Part shown: positions 8,563 through 21,700 of the stretch, piece after piece
How the letters are laid out: each line of letters opens with the position of its first letter
Position numbering within the stretch: the stretch's first letter is position 1
NCBI RefSeq assembly: GCF_947503125.1
Contig: NZ_CANNCR010000001.1
Span: 280,553 to 344,552 of the forward strand
Source of the DNA: an uncultured Metabacillus sp.
GTDB lineage: Bacteria > Bacillota > Bacilli > Bacillales > Bacillaceae
Length of the DNA: 64,000 nucleotides
Direction of reading: 5' to 3'
Translations under genes and position numbers: made by a program
Notes under the pieces: model-generated
Told to the model about the DNA's origin: nothing
Database searches by the model: none
The model's input: only the letters and a program-made list of their open reading frames with translations

Positions 8563-9057
8563 ATGACAATCTTACTTTTCATCATTAGTTTACTGCTACA
8601 TATTGTTTCATTTTATTTTATTATTGTTTTGTTTACAAAGTACTCTACAATAAAAGATCTTGCAAATACTCAGAAAAAATTACTTGAGGAAACGGAAGAA
8701 GCGATGACAGGCTTTTTAATCGAAATAAAGGATGAGAACGAACGGCTCCTCTCCGAATTAAAACAGCAAGAGAAATTGACCGTATCAGAAGAAAGGGGAG
8801 AAGTTTCTTCAAAAAAACTACTTGAACATGGAACGGAAATGGATAAAACTCAGAAAGAGCTTCCTGAATATTTAAACAGTGTAAATAAAATCGAAGATAT
8901 TATTGAACTATCTCATTTTTCACAGGAAAAAAGTCTTCCTTTTGAAATGGAGGCTATAAATCTTTATGAAAAAGGTTATACTCTTGAACAGATTGCAAAA
9001 AAATTAAATAGGGGCAAGACAGAAATTGAGCTGCTTCTTAAATTTCGACAGAACTAA
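8563..9057 (+). CDS. swrB: SwrB (YlxL)-like membrane protein, flagellar assembly activator
   Basis: In B. subtilis SwrB, encoded directly after sigD, promotes flagellar basal-body type III export activation. Here the protein is 164 residues: one N-terminal membrane helix (about residues 2-24, leucine/isoleucine/phenylalanine rich), a long acidic coiled-coil-like stretch (about 30-110), and a C-terminal NLYEKGYTLEQIAKKLNRG segment that resembles a helix-turn-helix. I chose ATG 8563, 6 bases after GGAGG, over the upstream TTG at 8557. The call rests mainly on position and architecture, since the family diverges quickly. Confidence 0.8.
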   Translation: MTILLFIISLLLHIVSFYFIIVLFTKYSTIKDLANTQKKLLEETEEAMTGFLIEIKDENERLLSELKQQEKLTVSEERGEVSSKKLLEHGTEMDKTQKELPEYLNSVNKIEDIIELSHFSQEKSLPFEMEAINLYEKGYTLEQIAKKLNRGKTEIELLLKFRQN

Positions 9058-9085
9058 ACAAATCTAAAGAAGTTGAACTTTAGCC

Positions 9086-9114
9086 TTGATTGTCATATTT
9101 TGATATGGTATATT
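9086..9114 (+). promoter_or_regulatory. Predicted sigma-A promoter of rpsB
   Basis: TTGATT at 9086-9091 and TATATT at 9109-9114 are separated by 17 bases. This places transcription start about 115 bases before the rpsB start, ahead of the structured leader. Confidence 0.6.
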
Positions 9115-9135
9115 AATTTTTGGTGTTAATACACA

Positions 9136-9941
<806 letters not shown>

Positions 9942-9946
9942 TGTGC

Positions 9947-9987
9947 AAAAGGTGATAAGGGGAATTGGCCTTTTATCACCTTTTTTT
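9947..9987 (+). terminator. Terminator/attenuator between rpsB and tsf
   Basis: GGTGATAAGG pairs with CCTTTTATCACC and is followed by seven Ts. It lies 6 bases after the rpsB stop. Confidence 0.85.
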
Positions 9988-10057
9988 AAGCCATATTTAC
10001 ATAAAGCACTCAATGACAAATAACAATAAAAATTGACCCTTAAGGAGGAATACCGTT

Positions 10058-10939
10058 ATGGCAGTAACTGCACAAATGGTAAAAGAACTACGTGAAAAAA
10101 CAGGCGCAGGAATGATGGATTGTAAAAAAGCGTTAACTGAAACAAATGGCGACATGGATAAAGCAATCGACTTCCTACGTGAAAAAGGTATTGCAAAGGC
10201 AGCTAAAAAAGCTGATCGTATCGCAGCTGAAGGCTCTACATTAGTAAAAGTTAACGGCAATGAAGCAGTTATTTTAGAAGTAAACTCTGAAACAGACTTC
10301 GTTGCGAAAAATGAAGGCTTCAAAGAGCTAATCAACGGTTTAGCCGATTTCTTATTAGCAAAAAAACCAGCTGATGTTGATGCAGCTGTTGCAGAAACTA
10401 TGGACAATGGTCAAACTGCTGGAGATTATATTAACGCTGCAATTGCCAAAATTGGTGAGAAAATCACTCTTCGCCGCTTTACTATTGTTAATAAAACAGA
10501 TAACGATGCATTTGGTGCTTACTTACATATGGGAGGACGCATCGGCGTTCTAACGTTATTAGAAGGAACAACTGATGAAGAAGCAGCGAAAGATGTTGCA
10601 ATGCATGTTGCTGCTGTTAACCCTAAATATGTGTCACGTGATCAAGTTTCTGCAGAAGAAGCTGAGCATGAGCGTGAAATTTTAACTCAACAGGCTCTTA
10701 ACGAAGGCAAGCCTGAAAATATTGTAGCGAAAATGGTTGAAGGCCGTTTAGGAAAATATTTTGAAGAGATTTGCTTACTTGATCAAAGCTTTGTTAAGAA
10801 TCCAGATCAAAAAGTTAAACAATTTGTTGAATCAAAAGGCGGTACTGTGAAAACATTTATCCGTTATGAAGTTGGAGAAGGTATTGAAAAACGCCAAGAC
10901 AACTTTGCTGAAGAAGTAATGAATCAAGTGAAAAAATAA
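10058..10939 (+). CDS. tsf: Translation elongation factor Ts
   Basis: EF-Ts exchanges GDP for GTP on EF-Tu. The 293-residue protein has the N-terminal UBA-like signature [20 protein letters not shown], the core [10 protein letters not shown] motif that contacts EF-Tu, and the C-terminal helix region with LLDQSFVKN. Length and order match the family. AAGGAGGA precedes the ATG. An intrinsic terminator follows at 11018. Confidence 0.98.
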   Translation: MAVTAQMVKELREKTGAGMMDCKKALTETNGDMDKAIDFLREKGIAKAAKKADRIAAEGSTLVKVNGNEAVILEVNSETDFVAKNEGFKELINGLADFLLAKKPADVDAAVAETMDNGQTAGDYINAAIAKIGEKITLRRFTIVNKTDNDAFGAYLHMGGRIGVLTLLEGTTDEEAAKDVAMHVAAVNPKYVSRDQVSAEEAEHEREILTQQALNEGKPENIVAKMVEGRLGKYFEEICLLDQSFVKNPDQKVKQFVESKGGTVKTFIRYEVGEGIEKRQDNFAEEVMNQVKK

Positions 10940-11017
10940 GTATAATTATCGATCACTCTCATTATAGCTTATAGTGTTTGTGTGTATTGATTATACATCA
11001 TTTCTTAAAATGAAAAA

Positions 11018-11045
11018 GGGAACACAAGGCTGTGTTCCCTTCTTT
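11018..11045 (+). terminator. Terminator after tsf
   Basis: GGGAACACA and TGTGTTCCC form a perfect 9-bp stem with a 4-base loop, followed by TTCTTTT. Confidence 0.85.
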
Positions 11046-11106
11046 TGGAGATACATACTATTTCTTTCAAATTTTAAATGTAACAAAAGCAAAGTTGGAG
11101 GTAATT

Positions 11107-11829
11107 ATGAGTAAACCAAAATATCAACGTATTGTTCTAAAATTAAGCGGAGAAGCACTTGCGGGTGACAGCGGCTTTGGTATAAACCCTGCAGTTATTC
11201 AATCAATTGCAAAACAGGTAAAGGAAATTGCAGAATTAGATGTTGAAGTTGCAGTAGTCGTAGGCGGAGGAAACATTTGGCGAGGAAAAATAGGTAGTGA
11301 AATGGGTATGGATCGTGCGACTGCCGATTACATGGGAATGCTGGCAACTGTTATGAATTCCCTTGCTTTACAAGACAGTCTTGAAACATTAGGTATTCAA
11401 ACCCGTGTTCAAACTTCTATTGAAATGAGACAGGTTGCTGAGCCTTACATAAGAAGAAAAGCGATCCGACATTTAGAGAAAAAACGCGTTGTTATTTTTG
11501 CAGCTGGGACAGGAAATCCATACTTCTCAACAGATACAACAGCTGCCTTACGTGCCGCTGAAATCGAGGCGGATGTTATTTTAATGGCAAAAAACAATGT
11601 GGATGGTGTTTACAACGCTGATCCTCGTGTGGATAAAGATGCCGTGAAATATGATACTTTATCATATTTAGATGTACTAAAAGAAGGTCTTGCGGTAATG
11701 GATTCAACAGCATCTTCTTTATGTATGGATAATGATATACCGTTAATTGTCTTCTCCATTATGGAAGAAGGGAATATTAAACGGGCTGTTATAGGCGAAA
11801 ATATTGGAACAATCGTAAGGGGGAAATAA
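11107..11829 (+). CDS. pyrH: UMP kinase
   Basis: PyrH phosphorylates UMP to UDP as a hexameric enzyme of the amino-acid-kinase fold, allosterically activated by GTP and inhibited by UTP. Key stretches are KLSGEALAG, the [10 protein letters not shown] glycine loop, [15 protein letters not shown] and [18 protein letters not shown] chose ATG 11107 ([15 protein letters not shown]) after TTGGAGG; an upstream in-frame extension from 11032 would start inside the tsf terminator. The 240-residue length fits. The frr start lies 2 bases after the stop. Confidence 0.97.
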   Translation: MSKPKYQRIVLKLSGEALAGDSGFGINPAVIQSIAKQVKEIAELDVEVAVVVGGGNIWRGKIGSEMGMDRATADYMGMLATVMNSLALQDSLETLGIQTRVQTSIEMRQVAEPYIRRKAIRHLEKKRVVIFAAGTGNPYFSTDTTAALRAAEIEADVILMAKNNVDGVYNADPRVDKDAVKYDTLSYLDVLKEGLAVMDSTASSLCMDNDIPLIVFSIMEEGNIKRAVIGENIGTIVRGK

Positions 11830-11831
11830 TC

Positions 11832-12389
11832 TTGGCTAAACAAGTATTGGCAAACACAAAAGAGAAAATGGAAAAAGCAGTTGCGTCTTTAACTCGTGAA
11901 TTAGCATCCGTAAGAGCTGGCAGAGCGAGTGCTAACTTATTAGATAAGATATCAGTTGATTATTATGGTGCTCCTACACCGGTTAATCAGCTTGCTTCTA
12001 TCAGTGTTCCAGAAGCACGTCTTCTTGTTATTCAACCTTATGATAAGTCTATTTTAGGTGATATTGAAAAAGCGATTCTTAAGTCTGACTTAGGCTTAAC
12101 ACCTGCAAATGATGGTTCATTAATTCGTCTTTCTATACCTGCTCTTACAGAAGAAAGACGTAAAGAACTTGTAAAATTAGTGAAAAAATATGCAGAAGAT
12201 GCAAAAGTTGCCATCCGTAATATTAGACGAGATGGAAACGATGACCTTAAAAAGCTTGAAAAAAATGGCGAAATAACCGAAGATGAATTAAGAAGCAATA
12301 CAGAAAACGTCCAAAAATTAACGGACGAATACATTATTAAAGTAGATAATGTAGCAAAAGATAAAGAAAAAGAAATCATGGAAGTTTAA
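11832..12389 (+). CDS. frr: Ribosome recycling factor
   Basis: RRF splits post-termination ribosomes with EF-G. The 185-residue protein has the two-domain RRF pattern: [43 protein letters not shown], and the C-terminal helical [17 protein letters not shown]. The start is TTG ([14 protein letters not shown] as read, Met in vivo), 2 bases after pyrH, with the AAGGGGGAA ribosome site inside the pyrH end, so translation is probably coupled. The following gap to uppS carries a repeat element. Confidence 0.96.
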   Translation: MAKQVLANTKEKMEKAVASLTRELASVRAGRASANLLDKISVDYYGAPTPVNQLASISVPEARLLVIQPYDKSILGDIEKAILKSDLGLTPANDGSLIRLSIPALTEERRKELVKLVKKYAEDAKVAIRNIRRDGNDDLKKLEKNGEITEDELRSNTENVQKLTDEYIIKVDNVAKDKEKEIMEV

Positions 12390-12392
12390 TTC

Positions 12393-12535
12393 AAAAGCGG
12401 AAGCGCCTTGCTCAGCGACGTAGAAAAAAGAGCACTCCGTATGAGATAAAGGAAACACGAAGAGCGATAGCGATTCGGTGTTGACTTACGCATGCGAGGA
12501 GTGTGAAGTTCAATAGTCGCTAGAGCTGGATGTCA
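12393..12535. repeat. Bacillaceae-type palindromic intergenic repeat, copy A (short form)
   Basis: It begins AAAAGCGGAAGCGCCTTGC and ends near GTCGCTAGAGCTGGA, the usual terminal arms of a dispersed Bacillus intergenic repeat. The core shares long near-identical blocks (ACTCCGTATGAGATAAA, then TGTTGACTTACGCATGCG and onward) with the inverted copy B at 23290-23524 but lacks the 86-base segment found there. It occupies the first half of the 316-base frr-uppS gap; I see no gene in this gap. Confidence 0.8.
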
Positions 12536-12611
12536 CGTACGCTAATCCATAGTACAAGGAAATTTATAGTTTCCTAAACAATAAAAAATAGGTACAATAG
12601 ATATGTGAAAG

Positions 12612-12640
12612 ACCCTCTAATGTTTACAGGGGGTTTTTTT
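12612..12640 (+). terminator. Terminator upstream of uppS
   Basis: ACCCTCT and AGGGGGT pair around a short loop and are followed by a run of seven Ts. It probably ends the rpsB-to-frr transcripts, leaving uppS about 65 bases downstream. Confidence 0.75.
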
Positions 12641-12705
12641 GTTAATACTGTTAACATCATCATGGTAAAAAGAGATCATGAATTATTGGGTGATGGAGGA
12701 AACAC

Positions 12706-13485
12706 ATGCTCAACATATTAAAAAAGTGGAAAGGAAGTTCTCAAACCACTAAAGAAGAAACGATAGTCAAAGAGGATGTTTTAAAGGGAGAAATACCTGA
12801 ACACATTGCGATCATTATGGATGGGAATGGAAGATGGGCAAAAAAACGTGCTCTTCCAAGGATTGCGGGACACCATGAGGGAATGAAGGTTGTACGGAGA
12901 ATTACTAGACAGGCGAATGAACTTGGTGTTAAAGCTCTAACCTTATATGCATTCTCTACTGAAAATTGGAAAAGACCTAAAACAGAAGTTGAATATTTAA
13001 TGAAGCTGCCCGAAGAATTCTTAAATACCTTCTTACCAGAATTGATAGAGGAAAATGTACAAGTCCGAATTATCGGTGAAAAAAATAGACTACCGGTACA
13101 TACGTTAAGAGCAGTTGAAAAAGCAATGAGCGACACAGAGAGAAATACTGGACTCATATTAAATTTTGCATTGAATTATGGAAGTCGATCCGAGATTATT
13201 TCAGCCGTGCAAAAAATTGCGAATGACATAAAAAACGGGCGAATCGATGAAACGGCAATCAATGAGTCGCTTTTTTCTGAATACTTAATGACAAACCCGC
13301 TAAAGGACCCTGATCTATTAATAAGAACAAGTGGTGAAATACGATTAAGTAATTTCATGTTGTGGCAGCTGGCATATACTGAATTTTGGTTTACTGATGT
13401 CCTTTGGCCGGATTTCACTGAACAAAACTTACTTGAAGCAATTCACACATATCAACAAAGAGGACGCAGATTTGGCGGCGTATAA
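12706..13485 (+). CDS. uppS: Undecaprenyl pyrophosphate synthase (cis-prenyltransferase)
   Basis: UppS adds eight isopentenyl units in cis to farnesyl-PP to form the C55 lipid carrier for cell-wall polymers. The catalytic Asp is D39 in IAIIMDGNGRWAK; other signatures are GHHEGMKVVR, YAFSTENWKRP and RTSGEIRLSNFMLWQLAY. The 259 residues include a family-typical N-terminal extension before the catalytic core. GGAGGA precedes the ATG. It leads a lipid cluster with cdsA and dxr. Confidence 0.97.
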   Translation: MLNILKKWKGSSQTTKEETIVKEDVLKGEIPEHIAIIMDGNGRWAKKRALPRIAGHHEGMKVVRRITRQANELGVKALTLYAFSTENWKRPKTEVEYLMKLPEEFLNTFLPELIEENVQVRIIGEKNRLPVHTLRAVEKAMSDTERNTGLILNFALNYGSRSEIISAVQKIANDIKNGRIDETAINESLFSEYLMTNPLKDPDLLIRTSGEIRLSNFMLWQLAYTEFWFTDVLWPDFTEQNLLEAIHTYQQRGRRFGGV

Positions 13486-13501
13486 AAGGTGATGATGTAC
13501 A

Positions 13502-14296
13502 ATGAAACAACGAATATTAACTGCAGTATTGGCTGCAGCTATTTTTCTTCCATTCGTTATTTACGGAAAACTTCCGTTTACGATTTTTGTTTATTTATTA
13601 GCTACAATTGCTTTACATGAATTATTAAGGATGAAAAAAATCTCGTTGGCTAGTATACCTGGGTTAGTCAGTTTAGTCATTTTATGGGTTCTTTTAATCC
13701 CTTCTGCTTATATTGAGATTTTTGTTAAATTTTCTAAAGCGGAATTTGCATTATTAGCTCTGCTTCTGTTATTAACCTATACGGTTGTAACGAAAAATAA
13801 GTTTACATTCGATGATGTAGGTTTTGTTGTTATTGCGATTTTTTATTTAGGAATTGGTTTTTATTTTCTAATCGAAACGAGAAACCTTCATCCAAGTGGT
13901 CTAGAACTTGTTTTTTATGCATTAATATTGATATGGGTAACTGATTCAGGAGCTTATTTTGTTGGACGTGCAATGGGTAAGAAAAAATTGTGGCCGGAAA
14001 TCAGTCCCAATAAAACCATTGAAGGTGCAGTCGGAGGCGTAGTCTTTGCAGTAATCTTTTCTTGGATCTACCATTATTTCACAGGGGTACTTGATAATTA
14101 TCTTGTCGTAACTTTTATGACGATCTTCCTATCAGTCTTTGGTCAAATGGGAGACCTTGTTGAATCTGCACTAAAACGTCACTACCAAGTAAAAGATTCT
14201 GGTACCATCCTTCCAGGACACGGAGGAATATTAGACCGTTTCGACAGCTTGTTATTTGTGTTACCATTATTACATTTTTTAAGAATTATTTTTTAA
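13502..14296 (+). CDS. cdsA: Phosphatidate cytidylyltransferase
   Basis: CdsA makes CDP-diacylglycerol from phosphatidate and CTP, the common precursor for phospholipids, including the substrate of PgsA near the end of this window. The 264-residue protein is almost entirely membrane segments (about eight hydrophobic helices), with the conserved cytoplasmic loop SPNKTIEGAVGG and the C-terminal family signature DSGTILPGHGGILDRFDS. It lies 16 bases after uppS. Confidence 0.96.
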   Translation: MKQRILTAVLAAAIFLPFVIYGKLPFTIFVYLLATIALHELLRMKKISLASIPGLVSLVILWVLLIPSAYIEIFVKFSKAEFALLALLLLLTYTVVTKNKFTFDDVGFVVIAIFYLGIGFYFLIETRNLHPSGLELVFYALILIWVTDSGAYFVGRAMGKKKLWPEISPNKTIEGAVGGVVFAVIFSWIYHYFTGVLDNYLVVTFMTIFLSVFGQMGDLVESALKRHYQVKDSGTILPGHGGILDRFDSLLFVLPLLHFLRIIF

Positions 14297-14320
14297 ACCG
14301 TTTTGATTGGAAGTGACTTT

Positions 14321-15472
14321 GTGAAAAAAATCAGCTTGTTAGGAGCTACTGGTTCAATTGGAATTCAAACTCTTGACGTGATTGAAGCCCATCAAGAACA
14401 ATTTAAGCTTGTAGCCATGTCTTTCGGAAGTAATTATCAATCTGGAAGGGAAATCATAAAGAGATTCAAACCTGAATTTGTTGCTGTTAAGGATAAAGAA
14501 ACATATGAAATCCTTTTACAGGAGTTTTCAAATAATGATGTGAAGTTTGGTTATGGACAAGATGCGCTTATTGAAGCTGCCATTTATGATGGAGTGGAAT
14601 GTTTAGTCAATGCAGTGGTTGGGAGCGTAGGACTTGTTCCAACGCTAAAAGCTATTGAAAATAATATAACAGTTGCACTAGCAAATAAGGAGACGCTTGT
14701 TACCGCAGGGCATTTAGTTACAGAGCATGCCAAAAAATATAAAGTTGATTTATTGCCAGTTGACAGTGAACATTCTGCTATTTTTCAATGCTTACAGGGT
14801 GAGAATCCGAAGGCAATCGAGCGTCTGATCGTGACAGCATCCGGCGGGAGCTTTCGTGATAAAAAAAGGGAGGAGCTTGTTGGGGTTACTGTTGAACAAG
14901 CTTTGAACCATCCAAACTGGTCGATGGGTGCGAAAATCACGATCGATTCTGCTACGATGATGAATAAAGGGTTAGAAGTGATTGAAGCCCACTGGCTCTT
15001 CAATATTTCCTATGAAAAAATCGATGTTTTATTACATAAAGAAAGTATTATACATTCCTTAGTTGAATTTAAAGACAGCAGTGTTCTTGCTCAGCTAGGT
15101 ACACCAGATATGAGGGTTCCAATTCAGTATGCTTTAACCTATCCAGATAGAATGCCATTAAAAAATTCTAAAAGATTAGAGCTGTGGGAAGTTGGCAAAT
15201 TACATTTTGAAAAAGCAGATTTTAACAGATTCCGATGCTTAAAATTTGCCTTTGAATCAGGTAAAATAGGAGGAACAATGCCGACTGTTTTAAACGCTGC
15301 AAATGAAGTAGCTGTTGCTGCATTTTTACAGGGAGATCTTTCATTCCTTCAGATTGAAGATTGTATTGAAAGAGCGATGGATCATCATGTTAATATCGCC
15401 GATCCTTGTTTGGAGCAAATTCAAGAAGTTGATCAACTAACACGTAATTTTGTACAAACATTAATCTCATAA
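14321..15472 (+). CDS. dxr: 1-deoxy-D-xylulose 5-phosphate reductoisomerase
   Basis: Dxr converts DXP to MEP, the first committed step of the non-mevalonate isoprenoid pathway that supplies UppS. Visible are the NADPH-binding [18 protein letters not shown], the ALANKETLV active-site segment, metal-ligand [14 protein letters not shown] and TASGGSFRD, and [22 protein letters not shown] chose GTG 14321, 7 bases after GGAAG, which gives 383 residues, the usual length; an in-frame TTG at 14303 lacks a ribosome site. Confidence 0.96.
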   Translation: MKKISLLGATGSIGIQTLDVIEAHQEQFKLVAMSFGSNYQSGREIIKRFKPEFVAVKDKETYEILLQEFSNNDVKFGYGQDALIEAAIYDGVECLVNAVVGSVGLVPTLKAIENNITVALANKETLVTAGHLVTEHAKKYKVDLLPVDSEHSAIFQCLQGENPKAIERLIVTASGGSFRDKKREELVGVTVEQALNHPNWSMGAKITIDSATMMNKGLEVIEAHWLFNISYEKIDVLLHKESIIHSLVEFKDSSVLAQLGTPDMRVPIQYALTYPDRMPLKNSKRLELWEVGKLHFEKADFNRFRCLKFAFESGKIGGTMPTVLNAANEVAVAAFLQGDLSFLQIEDCIERAMDHHVNIADPCLEQIQEVDQLTRNFVQTLIS

Positions 15473-15488
15473 AGGTGGTCATACAAAA

Positions 15489-16748
15489 ATGAATACAGTG
15501 ATAGCGTTTATCCTCATTTTCGGTGCCCTTGTTTTTTTTCATGAGCTAGGACATCTCATCCTTGCAAATCGTGCCGGCATTTTATGTCGAGAATTCGCGA
15601 TTGGATTTGGTCCAAAGATTCTCTCTTTTAAAAAGAATGAAACAGTCTATACCATTCGTTTATTGCCTATTGGCGGATTTGTAAGAATGGCCGGCGAGGA
15701 TCCTGAAGTGATTGAGGTAAAGCCTGGTCATAATGTAGGCTTGCTTTTTAACCAAGAGAATAAGGTTGAAAAGATTATTTTAAATAATAAAGAAAAATAT
15801 CCTCAGGCACGCATCATTGAAGTGGAGAATGTTGATTTAGAGCATAGCATGTTTATATCCGGCTATGAGCATGGGGAAGAAGAGTTTATCAAGCGATTTG
15901 AAGTTAGTGAAACGTTATACTTTATTGTAGATGGTCAGGAGGTTCAAATAGCTCCGTATAACCGTCAATTCCAGTCAAAAACAGTTGGACAGAGAATTGC
16001 AGCTATTTTTGCAGGGCCATTCATGAATTTTTTACTTGCGTTTGTCATTTTGTTTGCACTAGGCTTAATTCAAGGAGCTCCTGTCAATGATCCAAGATTA
16101 GGAGAGTTAACAAGTGACGGTTCTGCAAAGGAAGCTGGGCTGATGGAAGGCGATGTTATTCAGTCAATTGATGGACAGCCTACATCCACTTGGGAAGAGG
16201 TTGTTACCATTATTCGTGATAATCCTGAAAAAGAACTAACCTTTGAAGTAGAACGTGATGGAGATATTCTTACCTTTGAAGTTGTTCCAGAATCAACGAA
16301 AGTAGGCGAACAAACGATGGGGAGAATTGGTGCCTATAATCCGGTAGATAAATCGTTTGGAAGCTCGTTAAAATATGGCTTTGTCGAAACTTATACATGG
16401 ACAAAGGAAATATTAATCGGATTTGGTCATTTGGTGACCGGCCAATTTTCAATTGATATGCTCTCAGGTCCAGTGGGGATTTATGATATTACAGACCAAG
16501 TTGCAGAATCTGGAACAATCAATTTGCTAAGATGGGCAGCATTATTAAGCATCAATTTAGGAATTGTCAATCTATTACCGATTCCTGCATTAGACGGAGG
16601 CCGCCTGTTGTTCTTATTTATTGAAGCACTTCGAGGAAAGCCAATTGATCGGCAAAAAGAAGGAATTGTTCATTTTATTGGCTTCTCGTTATTAATGCTG
16701 TTGATGCTTGTAGTGACCTGGAATGATATTCAACGTTTATTCCTTTAA
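15489..16748 (+). CDS. rasP: Site-2 intramembrane zinc protease RasP (RseP family)
   Basis: RasP performs the second cleavage of membrane anti-sigma factors (RsiW in B. subtilis) and clears signal-peptide and FtsL remnants. The zinc motif HELGH is at residues 18-22 in the first membrane helix, the third ligand motif NLLPIPALDGGR at about 355-370 near the C-terminus, and a PDZ domain (LTSDGSAKEAGLMEGDVIQ) lies between. The 419 residues and four membrane segments match the family. Order dxr-rasP-proS is conserved in Bacilli. Confidence 0.95.
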   Translation: MNTVIAFILIFGALVFFHELGHLILANRAGILCREFAIGFGPKILSFKKNETVYTIRLLPIGGFVRMAGEDPEVIEVKPGHNVGLLFNQENKVEKIILNNKEKYPQARIIEVENVDLEHSMFISGYEHGEEEFIKRFEVSETLYFIVDGQEVQIAPYNRQFQSKTVGQRIAAIFAGPFMNFLLAFVILFALGLIQGAPVNDPRLGELTSDGSAKEAGLMEGDVIQSIDGQPTSTWEEVVTIIRDNPEKELTFEVERDGDILTFEVVPESTKVGEQTMGRIGAYNPVDKSFGSSLKYGFVETYTWTKEILIGFGHLVTGQFSIDMLSGPVGIYDITDQVAESGTINLLRWAALLSINLGIVNLLPIPALDGGRLLFLFIEALRGKPIDRQKEGIVHFIGFSLLMLLMLVVTWNDIQRLFL

Positions 16749-16764
16749 AAAATAAAAAGTTTGA

Positions 16765-18489
<1,725 letters not shown>

Positions 18490-18543
18490 AAAAGGTTACA
18501 GTAAGCTGCAAAGCATGATAAAATAATACAAGTGTAATACCGT

Positions 18544-18629
18544 GAAGAGGCTGACTCGAAAAAATAGACATGACTTTATATACACTCGTTGTTTATAAAT
18601 CCTTGTCTATTACAGGAGGCAGCCTCTTC
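18544..18629 (+). terminator. Long imperfect hairpin after proS (GGCTG-type arms)
   Basis: GAAGAGGCTG (18544-18553) pairs with CAGCCTCTTC (18620-18629), and AATAGACA with TGTCTATT inside. No U-run follows, so it may be a weak terminator or an mRNA-stabilising or mobile-derived structure. The left arm GGCTGACTC also occurs at 36325 in the ymxH terminator. Confidence 0.55.
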
Positions 18630-18730
18630 AATTGTGATAACGATTATCCAAAAAGTAACATGAGTTAAATCATTTACGTATTTTACTAGAAACCATGAAA
18701 CGAAATTAGTAGTGGGGGAGGGGAAAGATA

Positions 18731-21700
18731 ATGGGCACTGATCAGACTAACCAAATCGAACGATTTCAACTACTGCTTCAGCAGATAAACTTAACTGAAG
18801 ATGCAGCAGTTGTCCATTTTAGAAACGGTACAATTGCCAAGTTGACCGTTCATAAACAAACAAAAAAATGGCATTTCCATTTTCAGTTTGAAAAAATTCT
18901 TCCTTTTGATGTGTATCAGCTGTTTCACAGCAAACTAGTCAAGGCATTTTCTCATATTGCAGATGTTACATTTACAATTGAATCAAGGGATCAGACTTTC
19001 GATGAAAAATTGATCCAGGATTATTGGTCAATTTGTATTCAGCAAATGGACGGGATATCACCGCCAATGCTTGCCCTTTTAAATGAGCAAACACCATCTG
19101 TACAAGGAGTAAAGGTCATCGTTAAAACGAAGAACGATACCGAAGCTTTAACAATCAAACGAAAATATGCACCGCTAATTCAAGCGAGCTTCCAGCAGCT
19201 CGGGTTTCCGATTTTTCAGTTGGATACAACTGTGGCCGTAACAGAAGAGGAAATTAAGAAATTTAATGAACAAAAGCTGCTGGAAGATAAGGAAAGAGGC
19301 TTGCAGGCACTCGTAGATATGGAGAATGCTGACAAGGAAGAAGCTAATCCAACTGAAATAACGGGTCCATTGACAATCGGTTATACGATTAAAAATGATG
19401 AGGAAATTAGAACGCTTGCTTCTATAGAGGATGAAGAAAGAAGGATTGCAATTCAGGGATATGTGTTCCATGCTGAAACAAAAGAGTTAAGAAGTGGACG
19501 AACACTCCTCACATTTAAAATTACCGATTATACAAGTTCCATTCTCGTTAAAATGTTTGCGCGAGATAAAGAGGATGCGGGATTGGTACAAGCTGTAAAA
19601 AAAGGTATGTGGCTTAAGGTGCGAGGGAGTATTCAAAATGACACCTTTGTTAGAGACTTGGTGATGATTGCAAATGATATCAATGAAGTAAAAGCAATTG
19701 AGCGAATTGATCAATCACCTGAAAATGAAAAACGGGTTGAGCTCCATCTTCACTCACCAATGAGTCAAATGGATGCCGTAACATCAGTTAGCAAGTATAT
19801 TGAACAAGCTAAAAAATGGGGCCATAAGGCAATTGCTCTAACCGACCATGCAGTTGTTCAATCCTTTCCTGAAGCCTTTTCAGCAGGAAAGAAAAACGGC
19901 ATAAAGGTGTTATACGGAGTCGAAATTAATTTAGTAGATGACGGAGTACCGATTGCATACAACGATGATAATCGGTATTTACCTGAAGAAACCTATGTTG
20001 TTTTTGACGTGGAGACAACTGGTCTTTCTGCCGTATATGATACGATCATTGAATTGGCTGCTGTAAAGGTGCGCGGCGGGGAAATCATTGACCGTTTTGA
20101 ATCATTTGCAAATCCCCATCATCCATTATCGGCGACGACCATTGATTTAACCGGGATAACCGATGATATGGTTAGAGATGCACCAAATGTCGATGAGGTG
20201 TTGCGTAAATTTAGGGATTGGATCGCAAATGATATTTTAGTCGCACACAATGCCAGCTTTGATATGGGATTTATTAATGTAGGCTTTAAGAAGCTACTTG
20301 GTGAAGAAAATGCTAAAAACCCTGTAATTGATACATTGGAGCTGGGAAGGTTCTTGTATCCTGAATTAAAAAATCATCGACTAAATACTCTTTGTAAAAG
20401 ATTTGATATTGAATTAACCCAGCACCACAGAGCGATCTATGATGCTGAAGCAACGGGATATTTGCTTATTAAGATGTTAAACGATGCCGAAGAAAAGGGC
20501 ATTGTCTACCATAACCAGTTTAATGACAATATGGGTAAGGGGAATGCCTATCAAAGGTCACGTCCATACCACGCAACAGTTCTTGCCATAAATGAAAAGG
20601 GCTTGAAAAACTTATTTAAACTCGTATCCATCTCTCATATCGAGTATTTTTACCGGGTCCCGCGAGTTCCGCGGTCTGTTCTAAATAAATTTAGAGAAGG
20701 TTTAATTGTTGGGTCTGCGTGTGACAAGGGTGAGGTCTTTGAAGGGATGATGCAAAAATCTCCTGAAGAAGTTGAAGAGATTGCTGCTTATTATGATTAT
20801 CTAGAGGTCCATCCATTAGAGGTTTACCATCATCTTATTCAATTAGACTATGTGAAGGATGAACATGCCCTGCAAGAAATTGTTACGAATATTATAAAGC
20901 TTGGTGACAAACTGGAAAAACCGGTTGTTGCAACAGGAAATGTCCATTATTTAAATCCGGTTGATAAAATTTACCGAAAAATATTAATCAGTTCTCAAGG
21001 TGGTGCCAATCCGCTAAATCGTCATGAACTGCCAAATGTTCATTTTCGCACAACCGATGAAATGCTTAATTGTTTCTCGTTCCTTGGAAAAGATAAAGCA
21101 AAGGAAATTGTCATAGAGAATCCAAATAAAATTGCCGATATAATTGAAGAAATTAAACCGATTAAAGATGATCTTTACACACCTAAAATTGAAGGTGCAG
21201 ATGAAGAAATACGGGCAATGAGCTATTCAAGGGCAAAAAGCATTTATGGAGAGAATCTTCCTGAGATTGTCGAAGCACGATTAGAGAAAGAGTTAAAAAG
21301 TATCATTGGTCATGGGTTTGCCGTTATCTATCTTATTTCACATAAGCTCGTTAAAAAATCACTTGATGATGGGTATCTCGTTGGTTCACGTGGTTCTGTC
21401 GGTTCATCATTTGTTGCAACCATGACGGAAATCACAGAGGTAAATCCGCTGCCACCACATTATGTTTGCCCTGATTGTAAGCACTCAGAGTTTTTTAATG
21501 ATGGTTCTGTCGGCTCAGGCTTTGATTTACCTAATAAAGAATGCCCGAATTGCGGGGCGCAATACCAAAAAGATGGACATGATATTCCTTTCGAAACCTT
21601 CCTTGGCTTTAAAGGGGATAAAGTTCCGGATATCGATTTGAACTTTTCAGGTGAATATCAACCTACCGCCCACAACTATACAAAGGTCCTTTTCGGTGAG

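Noticed and set aside
9997..10407. Minus-strand open frame of 136 residues over tsf
   Set aside because: Ser/Ala/Phe-rich antisense of a highly expressed gene with strong codon bias; no start signals.
18635..18649. TGATAACGATTATCC, a 13-of-15 match to the 7-1-7 Fur box, upstream of polC
   Set aside because: polC has no link to iron, there is no promoter clearly overlapped, and such AT-rich words occur by chance in this genome.
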